A DNA stretch of 64,000 nucleotides from Knoellia sp. Soil729 (lineage in GTDB: Bacteria > Actinomycetota > Actinomycetes > Actinomycetales > Dermatophilaceae): contig NZ_LMSA01000002.1 in assembly GCF_001427985.1 (NCBI RefSeq), forward strand, positions 153,550-217,549. The letters run 5' to 3'. A program made the position numbers and the translations under genes. The notes under the pieces were generated by a model. That model was given only the letters and a program-made list of their open reading frames with translations. It ran no database searches and had not been told where the DNA came from. Every line of letters begins with the position of its first letter. The first letter of the stretch is position 1. Of the stretch, positions 60,870-64,000 are shown in pieces.

Positions 60870-61169
60870 TCAGCGGATCGCGCCTCGGGGATGCCTGCGC
60901 TCTCGCGCCGCCCAGCACGGAGTGTGCCAGTGGCGGCGGTCACCGACGCCACCGACCCCTTCGTCCGGCCAGGCCACGACGTGCGGCGTGCCGGGCACGA
61001 TGTCCTGCTCGCAGCCGGGGCACAGGTATGTCCGGTCCGAGGACTGCCCGGTGAGGTGTCGTACGGACCAGCGCTGCCCGGCATACATCTCGCTCGTCGT
61101 CCCACCCCGTCCCAGCCGCCCCAGGGCCAGGGGCACGTCGTCTCGACGACGTCGGTTGGCGCGGGGCAT
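60870..61169 (-). CDS. small zinc-ribbon-like protein
   Basis: A 99-aa protein with an Arg-rich N-terminus (MPRANRRRRDD) and a putative zinc site made of YLCPGCEQDI and RRHWHTPCW (two Cys pairs/His). Such proteins in actinobacteria are often automatically labelled ATP/GTP-binding protein, without a P-loop being present; none is visible here either. It may be a nucleic-acid-associated zinc protein. Start: the ATG immediately before the basic segment; no strong ribosome site. Confidence 0.7.
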   Translation of the reverse strand: MPRANRRRRDDVPLALGRLGRGGTTSEMYAGQRWSVRHLTGQSSDRTYLCPGCEQDIVPGTPHVVAWPDEGVGGVGDRRHWHTPCWAARERRHPRGAIR

Positions 61170-61219
61170 GGGTCGATCGTCCCAGACCGCCGAGCCGCGC
61201 AACCTGACAGGCTGGACGG

Positions 61220-61834
61220 GTGAGCGATGTCTGGGAGCTCGTGCACCACGAGCGGGTGGCCCTGCTGAGGGATCTCGCCGTCCTCGACAAGGACCAATGG
61301 GAGGTCCAGTCGCTGTCCCACGAGTGGACCGTGCGTCAGGTCGCGGCGCACCTCGTCGACAACGCCCGGACGACACCGATGCGCATCGTCGTCGCGATGG
61401 CGCTGGCGCGCTTCAACTTCGACCGCCAGAACGCCATGGGGGTCGAGCGCGAGCTCGGAGAGACCGCGGCCGACACCCTCGAGGGGCTGCGCGAGGTCGC
61501 CCACCGCCGCTCCGGACCACCGGCTCCCCTCGACAGCCGCCTCGTCGAAGAGGTCGTCCACGGCGAGGACATCCGGCGCCCCCTCGGCATCACCAGGTCC
61601 TATCCCGTCGAAACGGTCGAGCGCTCCCTGCGTTACCAGGCCCGCACGTCGGTGGGTCTCGGCGGCGGCAAGCAGCGCATCGCGGGTGTGCGGCTGCGGG
61701 CCACCGACGCCGACATCGTCATCGGCGACGGGCCCCAGGTCCACGGGCCTGCCCTGTCGCTCCTGCTCTTGACCTCTGGACGAAACGCGGCGCTGCCCGA
61801 CCTCGATGGACCGGGCCTGACCGCGTTGAAGTGA
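61220..61834 (+). CDS. maleylpyruvate isomerase-like, DinB-fold mycothiol-dependent family protein
   Basis: A 204-aa four-helix-bundle protein. The metal-site motif WTVRQVAAHLVD carries His near residue 44, and VVHGEDIRRPLG carries further candidate ligands. This is the MDMPI N-terminal pattern of actinobacterial mycothiol-dependent enzymes (TIGR03083 group). The specific reaction is unknown; it may be an S-transferase using mycothiol. GTG start; a CAGGCT hexamer lies six bases upstream, a weak leaderless-promoter candidate. Confidence 0.8.
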   Translation: MSDVWELVHHERVALLRDLAVLDKDQWEVQSLSHEWTVRQVAAHLVDNARTTPMRIVVAMALARFNFDRQNAMGVERELGETAADTLEGLREVAHRRSGPPAPLDSRLVEEVVHGEDIRRPLGITRSYPVETVERSLRYQARTSVGLGGGKQRIAGVRLRATDADIVIGDGPQVHGPALSLLLLTSGRNAALPDLDGPGLTALK

Positions 61835-61842
61835 CCAGCGGG

Positions 61843-64000
61843 TCAGGCGCGCACGCGTGCGCTCGTCGGGTCATAGAGCGGCCGCAGTGAGACCGTGGCC
61901 GGAACGTTGGTCCCCGCGACGTCGACCTCCCAGGTGCCAGCGTCGAGCCAGTCCTTGGTGACCGGCTCGTCCGCCGTGACGGAGGCGATACCCACCGCCC
62001 CACCCAGCGTCCAGCCGTAGGACGCCGAGCGCACGTCACCCACCGGCTGCCCGTCGCGCAGCAGGACCTCCGCCCCGAACATCAGCGGTTCAGGGTCGGT
62101 GAGCAGCACCTGGACGAGCTTGTCGTGGCGCGGGCTCTCACGCTCGGCGACCACGGCGTCACGCCCAATGAAGTCGTGGCCGAGGTCGACGGCGAACCCG
62201 AGCCCGGCCATGCCGACGGTGTCGGTGTTGTCGATGTCGTGCCCGTAGTCGCGGTAGGCCTTCTCGAGGCGCAGGGACCCGAGCGCCCGAAGGCCGGCAG
62301 GCACCAGCCCGTATGCCGTGCCACGCTCGCGCAGAGCGCTCCAGACCGTGGCCGTGTCGTCGCGCGCGATGTAGAGCTCGTAGCCGAGCTCCCCGACATA
62401 GGTGATGCGCACGCAGAGCACCTCGACCCCGGCGACGGTGATCGTGCGGGCGTCACGGAAGGCGAAGGCGTCGTTCGAGAGGTCGGCGTCGGTCAGGGTG
62501 GCGAGCAGCTCACGCGAGCGCGGACCCTGCACGTTGAGCTGGCCGGTCGCCTCAGTGACGTCCTCGATGGCGACGTCCGCGTCGCCGATCTGTCGGCGCA
62601 GCCAGGCGAGCGTGTGGCCGTGGGCGGTGTCCGATGCGACGACGAGGAAGTCGTTGGGCCCGCGCTTGGTCACCGTCAGGTCGGCCTCGATGCCGCCGTC
62701 GGGGCCGAGCCACTGCGTGTAGGTGATCCGGCCGGCATCGCCGTCGACGTGGCCGGTGCTGACCCTCTCCAGCACGGCACCGGCATCCACGCCGGTGACC
62801 TCGAACGTCGCCATGAAGGACATGTCGATGAGGCCCACGGCCTGCCGGACGGCCCGGTGCTCGTCGGCCCAGCGGTCGAACCACGGCTGGCGACCCCAGG
62901 ACGGGGTGAGCTGCGGCGTCTGTCCGTCACCGGCATACCAGTCGGCACTCTCCCAGCCGGAGACGTCCTTGAGCCGGGCGCCGGCGGCGACCATCTCGTC
63001 GTGGACCGGTGACACGAAGGTCCCGCGCCCGGTCACGAGCTCGATGCCGGGAGTGTGGGCGGCATAGGTCCTGCCCAGGACCTCCATGACCCGGCTCTCG
63101 CGATAGTCACGGTGCAGCTGGTGCGGCATGAAGCGGGCGACGTCGATGGCGGTGACGTCCACGTCGGGGCGGCCCGTCGAGATCCACTGTGCGACAACGC
63201 GTCCCAGCCCTCCGCTGCTGAGGATGCCGACGGAGTTCAGGCCCGCCGCAACGAAGTAGCCCTGCAGGTTGGGCGCCTCACCCACGGCGGGAAGCCGGTC
63301 AGGGGTGAACGACTCCGGACCACAGAAGAACGTGCGGACGCCGGCGTCGAGCGTGACAGGCACCCGCGACATCGCGACCTCGAGAGCCGGGGCCATCCGC
63401 TCCCAGTCCGGCGGAAGCGTGCCGAACGAGAAGTCGTCCGGTATCCCGTCGAGCTGCCAGGGCGCCGCGACCGGCTCGAACAGGCCGACCATCATGCCGC
63501 CGCCCTCCTCGCGGTAGTAGCCGTAGCGCGCCGGGTCCTCGAAGACCGGGCCGTTGGGGTCGAGCCCGGGGATCGTGTCGGTGATGAGGTAGTAGTGCTC
63601 GGCGGCCTGGTTGGGGATGACGACGCCGTGCCGCTCCCCCAGCTGGCGGGCCCACATGCCGGTGCAGTTGACGACGGTCTCGCACTCGATGTCTCCCGCG
63701 CTGGTGCGCAGGCCGGTGACGCGCGGGAGCGCCCCGTCGGGGCGGGTGAGGACGTCACCGGCCGTCACGCCCTCGACGATGCGCACGCCGAGGTTCCTGG
63801 CTCCTCGGGCGAGCGACATGGTGAGGTCGACGGGGTTGACGCGACCGTCACCCGGGACGTGGAAGCCGCGGATGAGGCCGTCCATGTCGGCGTGCGGGAA
63901 GAGGTCGGCCATCTCGCGCGGGCCGATCTCGTCGACCTCGAGCCCGAGGCGGCGCTGGAAGGCCGCAACGCGGCGGTACTCCTCGAGCCGGTCGCTCTCG
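61843..64000 (-). CDS. FAD-dependent oxidoreductase with GcvT-like domain (dimethylglycine/sarcosine dehydrogenase-like), N-terminus cut
   Basis: At least 718 residues are visible and the frame is open to the right edge, where it begins ESDRLEEYRRVAAFQ, so about 90-100 residues including the FAD GxGxxG are missing. The N-terminal half is a DAO-type oxidoreductase (GFHVPGDGRVNPVDL, YFVAAGLNSVGILSSGGLG). From about residue 310 of the visible part it becomes a GcvT fold with C-terminal barrel (LERVSTGHVDG, ELGYELYI). Family members demethylate glycine betaine derivatives with folate. Substrate cannot be stated. Confidence 0.88.
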   Translation of the reverse strand, partial: ESDRLEEYRRVAAFQRRLGLEVDEIGPREMADLFPHADMDGLIRGFHVPGDGRVNPVDLTMSLARGARNLGVRIVEGVTAGDVLTRPDGALPRVTGLRTSAGDIECETVVNCTGMWARQLGERHGVVIPNQAAEHYYLITDTIPGLDPNGPVFEDPARYGYYREEGGGMMVGLFEPVAAPWQLDGIPDDFSFGTLPPDWERMAPALEVAMSRVPVTLDAGVRTFFCGPESFTPDRLPAVGEAPNLQGYFVAAGLNSVGILSSGGLGRVVAQWISTGRPDVDVTAIDVARFMPHQLHRDYRESRVMEVLGRTYAAHTPGIELVTGRGTFVSPVHDEMVAAGARLKDVSGWESADWYAGDGQTPQLTPSWGRQPWFDRWADEHRAVRQAVGLIDMSFMATFEVTGVDAGAVLERVSTGHVDGDAGRITYTQWLGPDGGIEADLTVTKRGPNDFLVVASDTAHGHTLAWLRRQIGDADVAIEDVTEATGQLNVQGPRSRELLATLTDADLSNDAFAFRDARTITVAGVEVLCVRITYVGELGYELYIARDDTATVWSALRERGTAYGLVPAGLRALGSLRLEKAYRDYGHDIDNTDTVGMAGLGFAVDLGHDFIGRDAVVAERESPRHDKLVQVLLTDPEPLMFGAEVLLRDGQPVGDVRSASYGWTLGGAVGIASVTADEPVTKDWLDAGTWEVDVAGTNVPATVSLRPLYDPTSARVRA

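Overview
The window is very GC-rich (about 70% by eye) and densely coded, with many ATGA/GTGA start-stop overlaps and frequent GTG starts. It holds a complete GlgE alpha-glucan operon, an actinobacterial Tad pilus cluster, a mycothiol-type DinB/MDMPI protein, ccr/meaB/mce acyl-CoA genes and several likely leaderless promoters. This points to a chromosomal segment of an actinomycete, perhaps Intrasporangiaceae (Micrococcales); the family is inference from gene content and style. I see no phage, IS element, CRISPR array, rRNA or tRNA.

Layout. (1) 1-6866, minus strand: an amine gamma-glutamylation operon (APC permease, FadR-type regulator, glutamine-synthetase-like ligase, aldehyde dehydrogenase, SDR, class I amidotransferase hydrolase, start of an MBL-fold protein). 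(2) 7021-11843, minus: amino-acid and nucleoid genes (ilvE, leuB, an HU-family protein, serA). Between leuB and HU lies an undescribed leader region with a leaderless 15-codon ORF, an abutting stem-loop, a 26-codon ORF and a large hairpin. (3) 12148-16721, minus: tadA-tadB-tadC, a 69-aa pilin-like protein, two TadE-like minor pilins and a TadG-like protein. (4) 17010-21773, minus: a NarL-type two-component system followed by a secreted 659-aa coiled-coil protein and a small CPSWC-motif protein. (5) 22039-34001: glgP divergent from glgE-treS-mak-glgB-pgm, the full trehalose/maltose-1-phosphate route to branched glucan. (6) 34152-41649: an AbiEi/DUF559-like protein; a four-gene unit encoding a CxxC-less thioredoxin, two Fes-like esterases and an ATP-grasp ligase; a membrane protein/lipoprotein pair; and a MarR regulator. 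(7) 41719-48187: a sugar ABC importer and PfkB kinase, divergent from a DeoR regulator and a GH4 glycosidase. (8) 48298-53001: an FtsX-type ABC exporter with two unequal ATPases. (9) 53141-59424: a thiamine-binding MTH1187-type protein, a cysteine-less thioredoxin-reductase-like protein, meaB and thiolase, then divergently mce and ccr. (10) 59514-64000: an AI-2E-family permease, a small zinc-ribbon-like protein, an MDMPI-like protein and a GcvT-fused FAD oxidoreductase cut by the right edge.

Working together: region 1 would import an amine, cap it with glutamate, oxidise it and release the product. Region 5 turns trehalose and glucose phosphates into alpha-glucan (TreS, Mak, GlgE, GlgB, Pgm) and GlgP mobilises it. 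Region 9 fits acetoacetyl-CoA to crotonyl-CoA to ethylmalonyl-CoA to methylmalonyl-CoA chemistry.

The least explained parts are the secreted coiled coil beside its two-component system, the thioredoxin/esterase/esterase/ATP-grasp unit, the leuB-HU leader region, and a dispersed family of intergenic hairpins sharing ACTGATTGCCCGTTCGG.
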